The notes under the pieces were generated by a model. That model was given only the letters and a program-made list of their open reading frames with translations. It was not told the DNA's origin and searched no databases. 64,000 nucleotides of DNA, taken from positions 337,746-401,745 of the forward strand of contig CAJTEN010000003.1 of NCBI GenBank assembly GCA_910575245.1, in the 5' to 3' direction. Positions within the stretch are counted from its first letter, which is position 1. Each line of letters starts with the position of its first letter. Positions 52,578 through 60,562 of this stretch are shown here, piece by piece. This DNA comes from Clostridia bacterium (lineage in GTDB: Bacteria; Bacillota; Clostridia; Lachnospirales; Lachnospiraceae). The position numbers and the translations under genes are program-made.

Positions 52578-53027
52578 TCACCTGCTGTCAATTTCAAACC
52601 CATGCTCTACAAAGAATTTCCGCAGCTTTGATAATACTTTTCTCTTATGGTCGGAAAGCGTCCGGGGATTTTTCCCTTTCATATCTGCATAATCAGCAAG
52701 GGGCATTTCCTCCCCGAACACCTTCATGGCAAGCTCCCGTTCTTCCGGCAGGAGGGAATCCATCGCATCACGGAGGACATCCAGCAGCATCCTCTTTTCC
52801 GCCAGTTCCTCCATGCTCTCCGCAAAAAGCTCCGTCCGCATATCGTTCTCTTTCCATTCCTCATAAGATTCTTCCGTATAGCCGTTCTGCTCCATTGCCT
52901 CTCGGTTCCGTTGCTCATGCTTTTTCTGCTGCCACCACGGCCTAAAGTAATTCCTATATTCTTCTTCCGTAACATCCAGTGTGAATTCTTCGTTTCCAGA
53001 TTTGATTGTGATTTTCCTAACAGACAT
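52578..53027 (-). CDS. Sigma-70-like phage transcription factor
   Basis: Protein of 149 residues. The C-terminal about 80 residues (LLPEERELAMKVFGEEMPLA then DYADMKGKNPRTLSDHKRKV) form a sigma region-4-type helix-turn-helix. The N-terminal part (RKITIKSGNEEFTLDVTEEE) is phage-specific. It is the first gene of the early operon, preceded by a strong hairpin in its leader. It could direct polymerase to phage promoters; the CTCTGAA motifs are possible targets. Confidence 0.78.
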   Translation of the reverse strand: MSVRKITIKSGNEEFTLDVTEEEYRNYFRPWWQQKKHEQRNREAMEQNGYTEESYEEWKENDMRTELFAESMEELAEKRMLLDVLRDAMDSLLPEERELAMKVFGEEMPLADYADMKGKNPRTLSDHKRKVLSKLRKFFVEHGFEIDSR

Positions 53028-53029
53028 AA

Positions 53030-53069
53030 AGCGTTCCTTCCTTTACGCCTTCGTAAAGTTAGGAACGCT
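53030..53069 (-). promoter_or_regulatory. Hairpin in the leader of the sigma-like gene
   Basis: AGCGTTCCT and AGGAACGCT pair, with an inner CTTTACG/CGTAAAG stem around a CCTT loop. It lies 2 bp upstream of the ATG, so it covers the ribosome binding site (AAGGAAGG) and could repress translation. Confidence 0.6.
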
Positions 53070-53159
53070 CTCATTCAGATGTGGGACTGGCTTTGAAAAA
53101 AAGGCAAAAAATGGCCCTGAGAAAGCTCTTTGTAAGAAATCTAAAATAATTCACTAGCT

Positions 53160-53360
53160 TTACTCCGGCCATTCGTGACTCGACACAATGCGGTCCCACT
53201 CGCTCGGTACATATTCAGTTATCCGGCATGGCTGACCTGCCAAGCCGCACAATGGGAATTTCCAAAAATTTCCATTGATAACTTTAGTATGACCATAAAA
53301 GAAACGCTTTAATCTATAAAAGTAAAAATAGCAGGATACCTTCCTGCCATTCTTTCCCAC
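53160..53360 (-). CDS. Possible small protein (low confidence)
   Basis: A 66-codon frame with a plausible C-terminal half (GHTKVINGNFWKFPLCGLAG then ITEYVPSEWDRIVSSHEWPE). The start is a GTG with no clear ribosome binding site. Tyr/Phe/Trp-rich. It may be a small gene or the tail of one damaged at the prophage boundary. Confidence 0.35.
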   Translation of the reverse strand: MGKNGRKVSCYFYFYRLKRFFYGHTKVINGNFWKFPLCGLAGQPCRITEYVPSEWDRIVSSHEWPE

Positions 53361-53369
53361 TATGTATAT

Positions 53370-53510
53370 TTATCTTTTTCCTTTCGGTTTCCAGTACACC
53401 TTTATTACCCTGCCGCAGTTAGGACATTTCAGCGACACGATAATCCAGCCGGAACCCGTCTCCCCAATGTCACAGGCCCGTTTCTTGCACCATCTCTCCG
53501 GGCATTTCAT
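53370..53510 (-). CDS. Small zinc-ribbon protein (Com-like)
   Basis: Protein of 46 residues from MKCPERWCKKRACDIGETGS, with SLKCPNCGRVIKVYWKPKGK at the end. Cys at CPxxxC and CPNC form a likely zinc ribbon similar to Mu Com-type regulators. A GGAGGTGG box lies upstream. It sits at the right prophage boundary, so whether it belongs to phage or host is unclear. Confidence 0.58.
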   Translation of the reverse strand: MKCPERWCKKRACDIGETGSGWIIVSLKCPNCGRVIKVYWKPKGKR

Positions 53511-53645
53511 TTTCCGGATAATACCACCTCCTCTCCCCCCAAATACATCTATTGCTATCTCCCCGCACTGATATGGAACAAGGGAACCAAACATGAAGTG
53601 TTCCTGCTTGGTTCCCTTTTATCGTTTGTGCTTTATGTATTCTTC

Positions 53646-53918
53646 TTATGCCCTCGCATCAAACCCGCCCTGCACTTCCATCCCGGCAATGCCGGAATTT
53701 ATCTCCTGCCTTGCCGCATGGTACGCATCATAATAGGCAGCCTTCAAAGCGCCATGCACTTCCGTCTCCCCCTTCGACTCCTTCTCATGCCAGCCCACGC
53801 CTGCGGTGTATGTAAGGATTTCGTCACCGTTTTCATCATACACATGGACTCCGCCGCCGGACTGGAACTCGGCTTCATACGGCTCGCCAAACAGGATGCA
53901 CAGCCACCTCCTGTCCAC
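53646..53918 (-). CDS. Small protein of unknown function
   Basis: 90-codon frame from GTG 53918. It has a beta-rich N-terminal half (GEPYEAEFQSGGGVHVYDEN) and a helical Ala-rich end (GALKAAYYDAYHAARQEIN). The ribosome binding site is weak, so the start is doubtful. Located just downstream of the array gene at 53956 and outside the core phage genes. Confidence 0.45.
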   Translation of the reverse strand: MDRRWLCILFGEPYEAEFQSGGGVHVYDENGDEILTYTAGVGWHEKESKGETEVHGALKAAYYDAYHAARQEINSGIAGMEVQGGFDARA

Positions 53919-53955
53919 CGATTCCCTTTTATCACTTGTGCATTATTTGTTTTCA

Positions 53956-55176
53956 TCACTTATTTGTCACGCTGTACCAACTGGAACCTATCGTGTCCTT
54001 GATCCATTCGCTGTCCTGTGCATAAACGATGGACTGCTTCGTGTCAATCAGCCTGCCCGACTGGAAGAGTATGCTGAGATTCATATCTGCCACATTGTTC
54101 CAGCCCTTCCCGGAAATCTCTGAAATCATCCCGCATATCCACTGCTTTACCTGCGCCTTGTAATCACACGGAACCGTGCCTGACTTATCCACTGCTGTCC
54201 TGACCAGTTCCTTTATGTCCTCTCCGTCCTTTGTATAATAAGTTCCGCCCCTCTCATCCAGTTCATTCAGTTCATTCAGTTTCAGCCCGATATATTCATA
54301 CACCTGCTGGAATGCCTGAAACTTCAACTTGGAATCCGCAGAAACCTGCGAACTGTTGCACCCGTCCTGCGTAGAGCAGGTGAGGATATGCTTATACAGG
54401 TTCTTCCCATTGCTCCCCTGATTGAGCGCCTGTTCCATTGGCTGCTTAAGCGAATCGTCCACGCCATCGACTGAAATATAATAACTGTATGGATCAACCG
54501 TAAAAGAGCAGGTGTCCGGAATCCCTGCAGTGTCAATCCCCGCGCCCGACAGGATATTGGATATCTGCCTGTTTATAGTCTGGCGTTTAAACATGATCCT
54601 GTCATTATCCTTCACATCCCCGTATATCTCAATTCCCCTGAAAAGGGAATCCTGATAACTTACGCCGTTTATCTTTCCGTCCTTATACATCTGCATTTCA
54701 TAGTTATAGGCAATCCGGCGCTCTGTTTCTGTCAGATTCGCTTCATAATACTGTGAGCCTTTGTCATAATATTTCCCGTAGATATATTCTTCTGGGTTGG
54801 AATGCGTCTTTGCCTCTGCCGCCAGTTTTGAATATTTATCCGTCAGTGCCGCCCGGAATGCTTCGGAACTGTCCGTGTATGTAACAGCATTGACATCAAT
54901 CTCACTACCCGCATTTTCCAATGCCGCGCGATTGCTTTCCCTGGCATCATCTATATATTTCTGCAGGTCAATCGTGCTATCTACGCTTGTGTTCCGCGTC
55001 CTGCCCGATATGCTTTTCTTCATGGACAGTTCCTGCGCCTCGCTACTTATGGTGACGGTATCCCTCCTGCCGGACTGCATATTCTTATTAGTTTTTGTGT
55101 TCTGTACCTTTCTGCCAAACATAATGTCAAGCAGTGTCTGATTCCGCCTAATTTGATTATTAAGAAAAATATTCAT
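53956..55176 (-). CDS. Large array protein of unknown function
   Basis: Protein of 406 residues (MNIFLNNQIRRNQTLLDIMF) behind AAAAGGAGTGGAG. The segment RRDTVTISSEAQELSMKKS resembles the DxVxISxEAxxL motif seen near the N-terminus of several clostridial array/flagella-related proteins. The rest is mostly helical (GKYYDKGSQYYEANLTETER), with no known domain or export signal. It is the last gene of the right array and the only long member. Confidence 0.7.
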   Translation of the reverse strand: MNIFLNNQIRRNQTLLDIMFGRKVQNTKTNKNMQSGRRDTVTISSEAQELSMKKSISGRTRNTSVDSTIDLQKYIDDARESNRAALENAGSEIDVNAVTYTDSSEAFRAALTDKYSKLAAEAKTHSNPEEYIYGKYYDKGSQYYEANLTETERRIAYNYEMQMYKDGKINGVSYQDSLFRGIEIYGDVKDNDRIMFKRQTINRQISNILSGAGIDTAGIPDTCSFTVDPYSYYISVDGVDDSLKQPMEQALNQGSNGKNLYKHILTCSTQDGCNSSQVSADSKLKFQAFQQVYEYIGLKLNELNELDERGGTYYTKDGEDIKELVRTAVDKSGTVPCDYKAQVKQWICGMISEISGKGWNNVADMNLSILFQSGRLIDTKQSIVYAQDSEWIKDTIGSSWYSVTNK

Positions 55177-55310
55177 TTATACTTTCTCCACTCCTTTTAC
55201 TCCCCGCCATCCACCAAAGCCGCCCCTGCTCCCCGATTTGCCAATCTGCCGGAAAACAGGGATGCCTGCTTATCCTCTGTGGGGCATTGGTGTTAATCTA
55301 TCATAATCCT

Positions 55311-55643
55311 TTATAAGCAGCCTTCCAGTTTTACCAAAAACAACTGATAAAATGCTCTCTCCTTCACCTGCTGTCTCTGCACCTCAATGCTTTTTACGCT
55401 GTCCGGGGAAAGCGGATGGTCTAAATCATAAAGTGCCTGTTCCGTTGCCCTGATTGCTGACTGCACTGTGCTTCCGAGGATATCGTTTGTCCCGCCGATG
55501 CCGTTCATCCAGTTCTCAGCGCGCTGCACCATCATCTGTGATAAATGTGTCAGCATACCGTTCCCAGACATATCCACCTTTTTCGTACTGTCAGTGTAAC
55601 TTGTTACATAACTGCTGTAATTGCTTGTAATCTCCATTGCCAT
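55311..55643 (-). CDS. Short array protein, MAMEI-type N-terminus
   Basis: Protein of 110 residues. Its first about 22 residues (MAMEITSNYSSYVTSYTDST) are nearly the same as those of the protein at 58159-58878, but the rest (MMVQRAENWMNGIGGTNDIL; LYDLDHPLSPDSVKSIEVQR) is unrelated. This suggests modular exchange: a shared 5' end joined to a different body. Leader element upstream at 55674-55732. Function unknown. Confidence 0.68.
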   Translation of the reverse strand: MAMEITSNYSSYVTSYTDSTKKVDMSGNGMLTHLSQMMVQRAENWMNGIGGTNDILGSTVQSAIRATEQALYDLDHPLSPDSVKSIEVQRQQVKERAFYQLFLVKLEGCL

Positions 55644-55673
55644 AATTTTGTCCTCCTAAAAATTTTTATTTTG

Positions 55674-55732
55674 AATGGCGGCTCCTCTGTCATTCGGAGC
55701 CGCCCATGCCCCCTTATGGTAAGTCCGGGCAT
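55674..55732 (-). promoter_or_regulatory. Leader/intercistronic RNA element, copy 3 (best hairpin)
   Basis: GGCGGCTCC (55677-55685), a 10-nt loop and GGAGCCGCC (55696-55704) form a perfect 9-bp stem, followed by the conserved CCATGCCCCC...GTAAGTCCGGGCAT. It lies 31 bp upstream of the gene starting at 55643. Confidence 0.78.
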
Positions 55733-56182
55733 AATGCCCTTTATCAGCCAAGCAGAGAAGCACTGCCCGCAACAGTTTCCATCATAACATTGGCATCATA
55801 TGCATCAGCCACTTTTGCCATCTGCCTCTCACTGCTCCATGACTGCGACAGTCTGCTTTTCTCCAGTTCCATCTTTGCAATCTTTTCATTCAACATTTCC
55901 TGCTGCTGTTTTTTTGCCTGCGCCCTCTTTTCCAGATATTCCTCCAGAAGCTCCTTCTGCCTGTCTTTCTTTTCACTCGTCTTCTTATAAAAACTGTCCT
56001 GAGAACGCGCGTAAAATTCCGAATCATTATTAACTGACCATCCATCAGCCCTATAGTCTTTAGCTGTAGCTCCTACTGTAATTACCAAAGAACAATCCGG
56101 GGCCGGAGCAACAGAACCCGTCATATCACGCCTAATCACAGATAACATCTGTTCCCTGTACTTTGGATCATCTTTCATATTC

Positions 56183-57793
56183 TCTTGTGAGTTAAAAGTT
56201 TTCAATAAAAGAATAACCCTTCCATATGGTTGTATGTTATCCTATAGTTGCCAAACCAAAAAGGACAAAAACCACACGAAAGAGTTATTGCATGTATGAG
56301 TTTACCATACTTTCGGGTGGTTGACCATACGATTATGATAAATTTTATTGAAAATATTTTATGCCACTTTGAATCCTGTTTTTCCCGCAGAGCTGCTTTC
56401 CGCTGGTTTGTAGCCATCATCGCAGGGCTTATGCTCCGCTCCGATAAGCTTGGTGTCACTTCCATAATACGTGACCTTGCACTTGCCCCAGGCTGTTATG
56501 AGCCAATGCTGCATTTCTTCCGGGCATCCTCCTGGTCGCTGGAGGGTATCCGGGAACGCTGGCACTCTGCCGTCAGCCGGTATGCGCCTCTTTATAAAGA
56601 GGGGAACCTCCATGTCCTTGTAGGCGACGGCGTAAAACAGTCCAAAGAAGGACGCCGTATGCCCGGGGTAAAGAAGCTCTTCCAGGAATCTGGGAACTCC
56701 GCTAAGCCCAGGTTCATCCATGGACATATGTTCGGCGGGCTCGGCATCCTGGCAGGGAGCATCCGTAACTGGGCATGCATCCCTTTAAGCATCCGGCTCC
56801 ACGACGGGCTCCAGGCTGCCAGGGAGTGGGAAGGTGCATCTGTCTCGGCGGCTTCCCATGTGGTCCAGATGGTGGAGGACGCTTATAAGGCAGCCCTTGC
56901 TTTTGGGGACTCCCTGTTGCTGCTGGACAGGTATTTCCTTACCGTGCCCGCCCTCGAAAGGCTCGGGGCCCTTAATGCCAGCGGGGCTGTGCACATGGAC
57001 ATCGTCACGAAGGCGAAGAAGTCCTGTACCGCATACCAGAAGCCCGGTCCCCGAAGGCCCGGGAGGGGACGGCCGCCTAAGAAAGGGGCTGCCGTCCACC
57101 TGAAGGACCTGTTTGCCTCCCATGCCGGGCAGTTCCAGGAGACGGAGGCTGAGCTATATGGCAAGAAGCAGAGGATCCGTTATTACAGCATCGACCTGTT
57201 ATGGGGACAGAAGCTGTACCAGGAACTGCGGTTTGTCCTGGTCGAGATGAATGGAGTCCAGAGCATCCTGGTAAGCACCTGCCTGGCACTGGACCCGCTG
57301 TCCATCATACGGCTCTACAGCTACCGTTTCCGGATCGAATGCATGTTCCGGGAGCTGAAGCAGCAGACCGGGGCATTCTGCTACCATTTCTGGTCAAAGC
57401 ATATGCCGAGGCTGAGCTATTACCAGAAGAAAGGGGAGCCTGAACCCCTGGAACGTGTGGAAGGCGAGAAGCCCCGTAGGAAAGTGCTGGAAGCTGTCCG
57501 CGCCATCGAGATGCATATGGCCCTTTCGTGCATCTCGATGGGGATCCTGCAGAGCCTTTCCATCCGCTATATCGGAAAGATTGGCTCCAGTCAGATTCGT
57601 TACCAGAGGACACCATCTAAGGGAAGGGTTTCGGAAGCGACCCTCATGCATTATTTTCGGAAACATTTTTTCCGCCTTTTAGGGCAGGAGCCCGGATTAC
57701 GCATAACGCAGATAATTCAGGAACTGCAGGAAGAGCCGGGGGAGCAGTGGGATTCCATGGCTTCTTAGTGCTACAAACTTTCAACTCACAAGA
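56183..57793 (+). mobile_element. IS4-type insertion sequence, 1611 bp
   Basis: Ends are TCTTGTGAGTT (56183) and its complement AACTCACAAGA (57793), perfect terminal inverted repeats. TATTC flanks both ends (56178-56182 and 57794-57798) as a target duplication. One transposase gene fills it. Intact and inserted recently enough that the target gene halves are undecayed. Confidence 0.88.
56296..57768 (+). CDS. IS4-family DDE transposase
   Basis: Protein of about 490 residues from MSLPYFRVVDHTIMINFIEN. DDE-type features include LHVLVGDGVKQSKEGRRMPG (first Asp), GDSLLLLDRYFLTVPALERL (second Asp) and the IS4 signature Y-2-R-3-E-6-K in YSYRFRIECMFRELK, which holds the catalytic Glu. Arg/Lys/Gly/Pro-rich insertion near PGPRRPGRGRPPKKG. 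Full length, so probably active. Confidence 0.88.
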   Translation: MSLPYFRVVDHTIMINFIENILCHFESCFSRRAAFRWFVAIIAGLMLRSDKLGVTSIIRDLALAPGCYEPMLHFFRASSWSLEGIRERWHSAVSRYAPLYKEGNLHVLVGDGVKQSKEGRRMPGVKKLFQESGNSAKPRFIHGHMFGGLGILAGSIRNWACIPLSIRLHDGLQAAREWEGASVSAASHVVQMVEDAYKAALAFGDSLLLLDRYFLTVPALERLGALNASGAVHMDIVTKAKKSCTAYQKPGPRRPGRGRPPKKGAAVHLKDLFASHAGQFQETEAELYGKKQRIRYYSIDLLWGQKLYQELRFVLVEMNGVQSILVSTCLALDPLSIIRLYSYRFRIECMFRELKQQTGAFCYHFWSKHMPRLSYYQKKGEPEPLERVEGEKPRRKVLEAVRAIEMHMALSCISMGILQSLSIRYIGKIGSSQIRYQRTPSKGRVSEATLMHYFRKHFFRLLGQEPGLRITQIIQELQEEPGEQWDSMAS

Positions 57794-58049
57794 TATTCTT
57801 AAATGCTTCTTCTGATATGTTAACAGCCACATTTGCTATTGTTCTATCCCTTGGTATCCTCTCAAGTTCGGCATAAAATTCTTTTTTGAATGCCGCCATT
57901 TCCTCTGCTTCCGATAATTCCCGCATACCGCTTGTTTCTTCTGTGTTGTTTACACTCTTTGAACTTTTCGTTACCGTCACATTGTTCTGATAATAATTCT
58001 GTCCTACTCCATTTATGCTCATTTCCAATATCCTCCAATTATTTTAATA

Positions 58050-58141
58050 TCACGGCTCTTCTGTCGTTCAGAGCCGTCCATGCCCTCTCGCAATAAGTCC
58101 GGGCATTCCGCAGGGGCAAAGGTTTCTGCGCCTCTGCGGAA
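58050..58141 (-). promoter_or_regulatory. Leader element copy 4 plus post-gene hairpin
   Basis: The stem here is ACGGCTCT (58052-58059)/AGAGCCGT (58070-58077), both arms changed relative to copy 3 yet still pairing perfectly. TTCCGCAGGGGC (58106) with GCGCCTCTGCGGAA (58141) forms a second hairpin just after the stop of the gene at 58159. Confidence 0.78.
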
Positions 58142-58158
58142 TAGGGTGTAAAGATTAT

Positions 58159-58878
58159 TTACGCCTTTATATCAAAACCTGCTCCCGTAGATACTGATGT
58201 ACCAGAAATTGCAGCTATAAGGTTCTGCGTAACGCTTTTTACATCGGTATCTGTAGCCGTTACCGTGAACGTATCTGCTCCTCTGTCTTCTATCAACTTT
58301 TCCATCTGCTCCTTCTTCTCTGCCCTTTTTTCCGCCTGTCTCTTAGTCGCCTTTTCTTCTAAAATTTTTCTTTCCTCTCGCTTTTTCTCTAATCTTTCTT
58401 TTTGCTTCTTTTCCGTATTCAGTGTAGTTGAATTTTGTTTTGAACCACTTGTTCTTGTCATACCACCACAAGTAACGGAAGCATTCCCATCGGCATCTAT
58501 TACAGTTGTAACACCATGTATCACTGCATTATCAGCTTTGGCTTGTGCAAACATTCTATTTTGTCCTGGAACTGCACCAGTTAAATTAAACTCTACTTTC
58601 TTAGCAAATTCTGGATCATTTGCCATTTTCTTTAAACATTCGCTGGAAAGATTTATTACCACTTTATTTTCATTTCCGCTCATAAGACCACTACCTGTAT
58701 TAAAAGTAATGTTAGGGAACTTCTTGCACAATTTCTCGTAATATGCCTGCACCTTATCCTTGCTGTTTGTTGATGTGTTTGTCTTTACCTCCGATGCCGC
58801 CTTGCTGTCTGTCTTCTTCGTAGTGTCGGTGTAGCTTGCTACGTAACTACTGTAATTGTTTGTAATCTCCATTGCCAT
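58159..58878 (-). CDS. DUF6033-like array protein, right
   Basis: Protein of 239 residues from MAMEITNNYSSYVASYTDTT behind AAGGAGGATGATTATT. KVQAYYEKLCKKFPNITFNT and SSECLKKMANDPEFAKKVEF are DUF6033-type blocks. A long Arg/Lys/Glu coiled coil (residues 160-210) precedes a conserved end VSTGAGFDIKA, shared with the next gene upstream. No signal peptide. Function unknown. Confidence 0.82.
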   Translation of the reverse strand: MAMEITNNYSSYVASYTDTTKKTDSKAASEVKTNTSTNSKDKVQAYYEKLCKKFPNITFNTGSGLMSGNENKVVINLSSECLKKMANDPEFAKKVEFNLTGAVPGQNRMFAQAKADNAVIHGVTTVIDADGNASVTCGGMTRTSGSKQNSTTLNTEKKQKERLEKKREERKILEEKATKRQAEKRAEKKEQMEKLIEDRGADTFTVTATDTDVKSVTQNLIAAISGTSVSTGAGFDIKA

Positions 58879-58908
58879 AATAATCATCCTCCTTAAAAAA
58901 TTTTGAAT

Positions 58909-58999
58909 GGCGACCCCTCTGTCATTCGGAGCCGCCCATGCCCCCTTATGGTAAGTCCGGGCATTCCGCAGGGGCAAGGGTTTATGCGCCTCTGCGGAA
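58909..58999 (-). promoter_or_regulatory. Leader element copy 5 plus post-gene hairpin
   Basis: Conserved GTCATTCGGAGCCGCCCATG and GTAAGTCCGGGCATT, then TTCCGCAGGGGC/GCGCCTCTGCGGAA (58965-58999). It fills the whole gap between two paralogues and lies 31 bp upstream of the gene starting at 58878. Confidence 0.75.
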
Positions 59000-59016
59000 T
59001 CGGATGTAAGGATTAT

Positions 59017-59748
59017 TTACGCCTTTATATCAAAACCTGCTCCTGCGGGCGTAGACATACCCAAAGATGCTGCTATAACTTTCTGCGTAACAGCTTTTAT
59101 ATCCGTGCCTGTGGCGCTTACGGTATATCCGTCTGTATCTGCCGCTGCTTCATTCGCCGCTTTCCTTTCTGCCCGTCTTTCCGCGGCCTTTTCTTCCTCT
59201 GCCTTTTTCTCCTCCCGCCTTTTAGCCGCTTTTTCTTCCTGCTCTTTCTTTTCTTTTGCTTTCCTCTCAGCGTTCTCTCTGGCTATTTTCCCATCCGGAT
59301 CGTTTGTACTGCCGCTCATCATGGAGATATTACCATTATCATCTATCTTATAAGTGGCATAGGTCACTACAGGACTACCCGGTGCCATTTTCACAGAGTT
59401 ACAAAGCGATTTAACGCTATCGGGAATAGCCGCCAGATTTTCCTCCAAATATTTAGCTTTCTCCGGGTCATTCATACACTTCTTTAAGAATGCTCCCGAT
59501 ACAGATACTGTTGTCGGAACACCCTGCATTGAGGTAGTCCCCGTATTCATATAGCTGTACTTGCCCTGCAAATATTTGGAATAATCATTCACATTGCTAT
59601 AACCCGTCTTGATCTGCTCCGTTTTGGTTCCGCCGGTTGGAGTTTTCAGCTCCACCGTACTTGTTTTTACACTTTCCTCTGCCTTTTTTGCGGAATTTGT
59701 GTACCCCGCATAAGTGTTTGTGTAATCCGTTACTCCTGAAATTGCCAT
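59017..59748 (-). CDS. DUF6033-like array protein, right
   Basis: Protein of 243 residues from MAISGVTDYTNTYAGYTNSA behind AAGGAGGATGATTATT. VNDYSKYLQGKYSYMNTGTT and SGAFLKKCMNDPEKAKYLEE align with the DUF6033-like core. A long charged coiled coil (EKKEQEEKAAKRREEKKAEE) is followed by the end TPAGAGFDIKA shared with its downstream neighbour. Function unknown. Confidence 0.82.
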   Translation of the reverse strand: MAISGVTDYTNTYAGYTNSAKKAEESVKTSTVELKTPTGGTKTEQIKTGYSNVNDYSKYLQGKYSYMNTGTTSMQGVPTTVSVSGAFLKKCMNDPEKAKYLEENLAAIPDSVKSLCNSVKMAPGSPVVTYATYKIDDNGNISMMSGSTNDPDGKIARENAERKAKEKKEQEEKAAKRREEKKAEEEKAAERRAERKAANEAAADTDGYTVSATGTDIKAVTQKVIAASLGMSTPAGAGFDIKA

Positions 59749-59778
59749 AATAATCATCCTCCTTAAAAATTTTTGAAT

Positions 59779-59833
59779 GGTGGCCCTTCTGTCATTCGGA
59801 GCCGCCCATGCCCCCTTATGGTAAGTCCGGGCA
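59779..59833 (-). promoter_or_regulatory. Leader element copy 6
   Basis: GTCATTCGGAGCCGCCCATG, CCCCCTTATGGTAAGTCCGG then GCAT, 31 bp upstream of the gene starting at 59748. The 5' stem arm (GGTGGCCC) partly departs from pairing. Confidence 0.72.
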
Positions 59834-59845
59834 TAATGCCCTTCA

Positions 59846-60520
59846 TCAGCCAAGCAGGGAAGCACTGCCCGTGGCAGTTTCCGTCATAACATTGGCGTCA
59901 TAAGTATTTGCCGCTTCTGCCATCTGCCTCTCACTGCTCCATGACTGCGACAGCCTGCTTCTCTCCTGCTCCGCCTTTGCAATCTTTTCATTCAATATTT
60001 CCTGCTGCTGTTTTTTCGTCTGCGCCCTCTTTTCCAGATATTCCTCCAGAATCTCCTTCTGCCTGTCTTTCTTTTCACTTGTCTTCTTAAAAAAACTGTT
60101 CCCAGAACGGGCATAAAATTCCGAATCATAACCGACAGGCCACGAATCGCCCCGATATTCTTTTATTGTTGCGCCAACTGTAAACACTCCAGAACAGTTT
60201 CTTGGCGCCAGCGAACTCCCCAAATCCCTTTTGAGCAATGAAAGGATTTTTTCCCTGTATTCCGGGTCATCTTTCATAGCCTTAAACCCTGCTTCTGAAA
60301 TATTGATAGCAACATTGTTTAATGTCTTATGTATTGTTATCTTGGAAAGGTCTTCATAGAATTCCTTCTTGAATAATTCCATTTCTTCCGCTTCCGATAA
60401 TTCCTTTGTCTCGCCTGTTTTCTCCAATGCAAATTTCTCCGTGCCATTCACATTTTTTGTGTTTTTCGTTGTTGCCACATTGTTCTGATAATAATTCTGT
60501 CCTACTCCGCTGATTGCCAT
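59846..60520 (-). CDS. DUF6033-array protein, right, first member
   Basis: Protein of 224 residues starting MAISGVGQNYYQNNVATTKN behind AAATGGAGGATTAGAAA. ELSEAEEMELFKKEFYEDLS and EAGFKAMKDDPEYREKILSL, then a charged coiled coil and the end WSSERQMAEAANTYDANVMT ... SASLLG. It is the intact counterpart of the IS-split gene at 55744-58022. It lies 42 bp after the kinase stop with no leader element, as does the first gene of the left array. Confidence 0.8.
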   Translation of the reverse strand: MAISGVGQNYYQNNVATTKNTKNVNGTEKFALEKTGETKELSEAEEMELFKKEFYEDLSKITIHKTLNNVAINISEAGFKAMKDDPEYREKILSLLKRDLGSSLAPRNCSGVFTVGATIKEYRGDSWPVGYDSEFYARSGNSFFKKTSEKKDRQKEILEEYLEKRAQTKKQQQEILNEKIAKAEQERSRLSQSWSSERQMAEAANTYDANVMTETATGSASLLG

Positions 60521-60562
60521 TTTCTAATCCTCCATTTTTTGTTTTCAGTTAAAAGCATCCTG

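Larger units (their letters stand above)
10735..53100. mobile_element. HK97-like siphoprophage, about 42 kb
   Basis: A continuous set of phage genes, almost all on the minus strand: sigma-like factor and replication (52.6-44.6 kb), ArpU-like regulator, HNH nuclease, two methyltransferases, small accessory genes, terminase, portal, ClpP-type protease, capsid, connectors, tail, lysis and serine recombinase. Boundaries are approximate: the left is the recombinase 3' end, the right lies between the sigma-like gene and about 53.95 kb. Attachment cores were not found by eye. Structural, lysis and integration genes look intact, but no repressor was recognised. Confidence 0.85.
55744..58022 (-). pseudogene. 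DUF6033-array gene split by an IS4-type insertion
   Basis: The 5' part (57794-58022, start MSINGVGQNYYQNNVTVTKS) and the 3' part (55744-56182, ...MKDDPKYREQMLSVIRRD...GSASLLG) are the two halves of one gene. Joined at the target site they read SEEAFKNMKDDPKYRE, which aligns throughout with the intact paralogue at 59846-60520. The insertion is precise with a 5-bp duplication, so excision could restore the gene. Inactive as it stands. Confidence 0.88.

Noticed and set aside
10429..53000. Direct repeats as attL/attR cores
   Set aside because: No convincing shared sequence was found by eye between the recombinase end and 53.0-53.95 kb; serine integrase cores can be as short as 2 bp.
53028..53159. 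Additional small gene upstream of the sigma-like factor
   Set aside because: Only the leader hairpin and AT-rich sequence are present; no frame with a ribosome binding site.
451..59833. Regularly repeated intergenic units as a CRISPR array
   Set aside because: The units are kilobases apart, each precedes a gene, and there are no spacers or cas genes.
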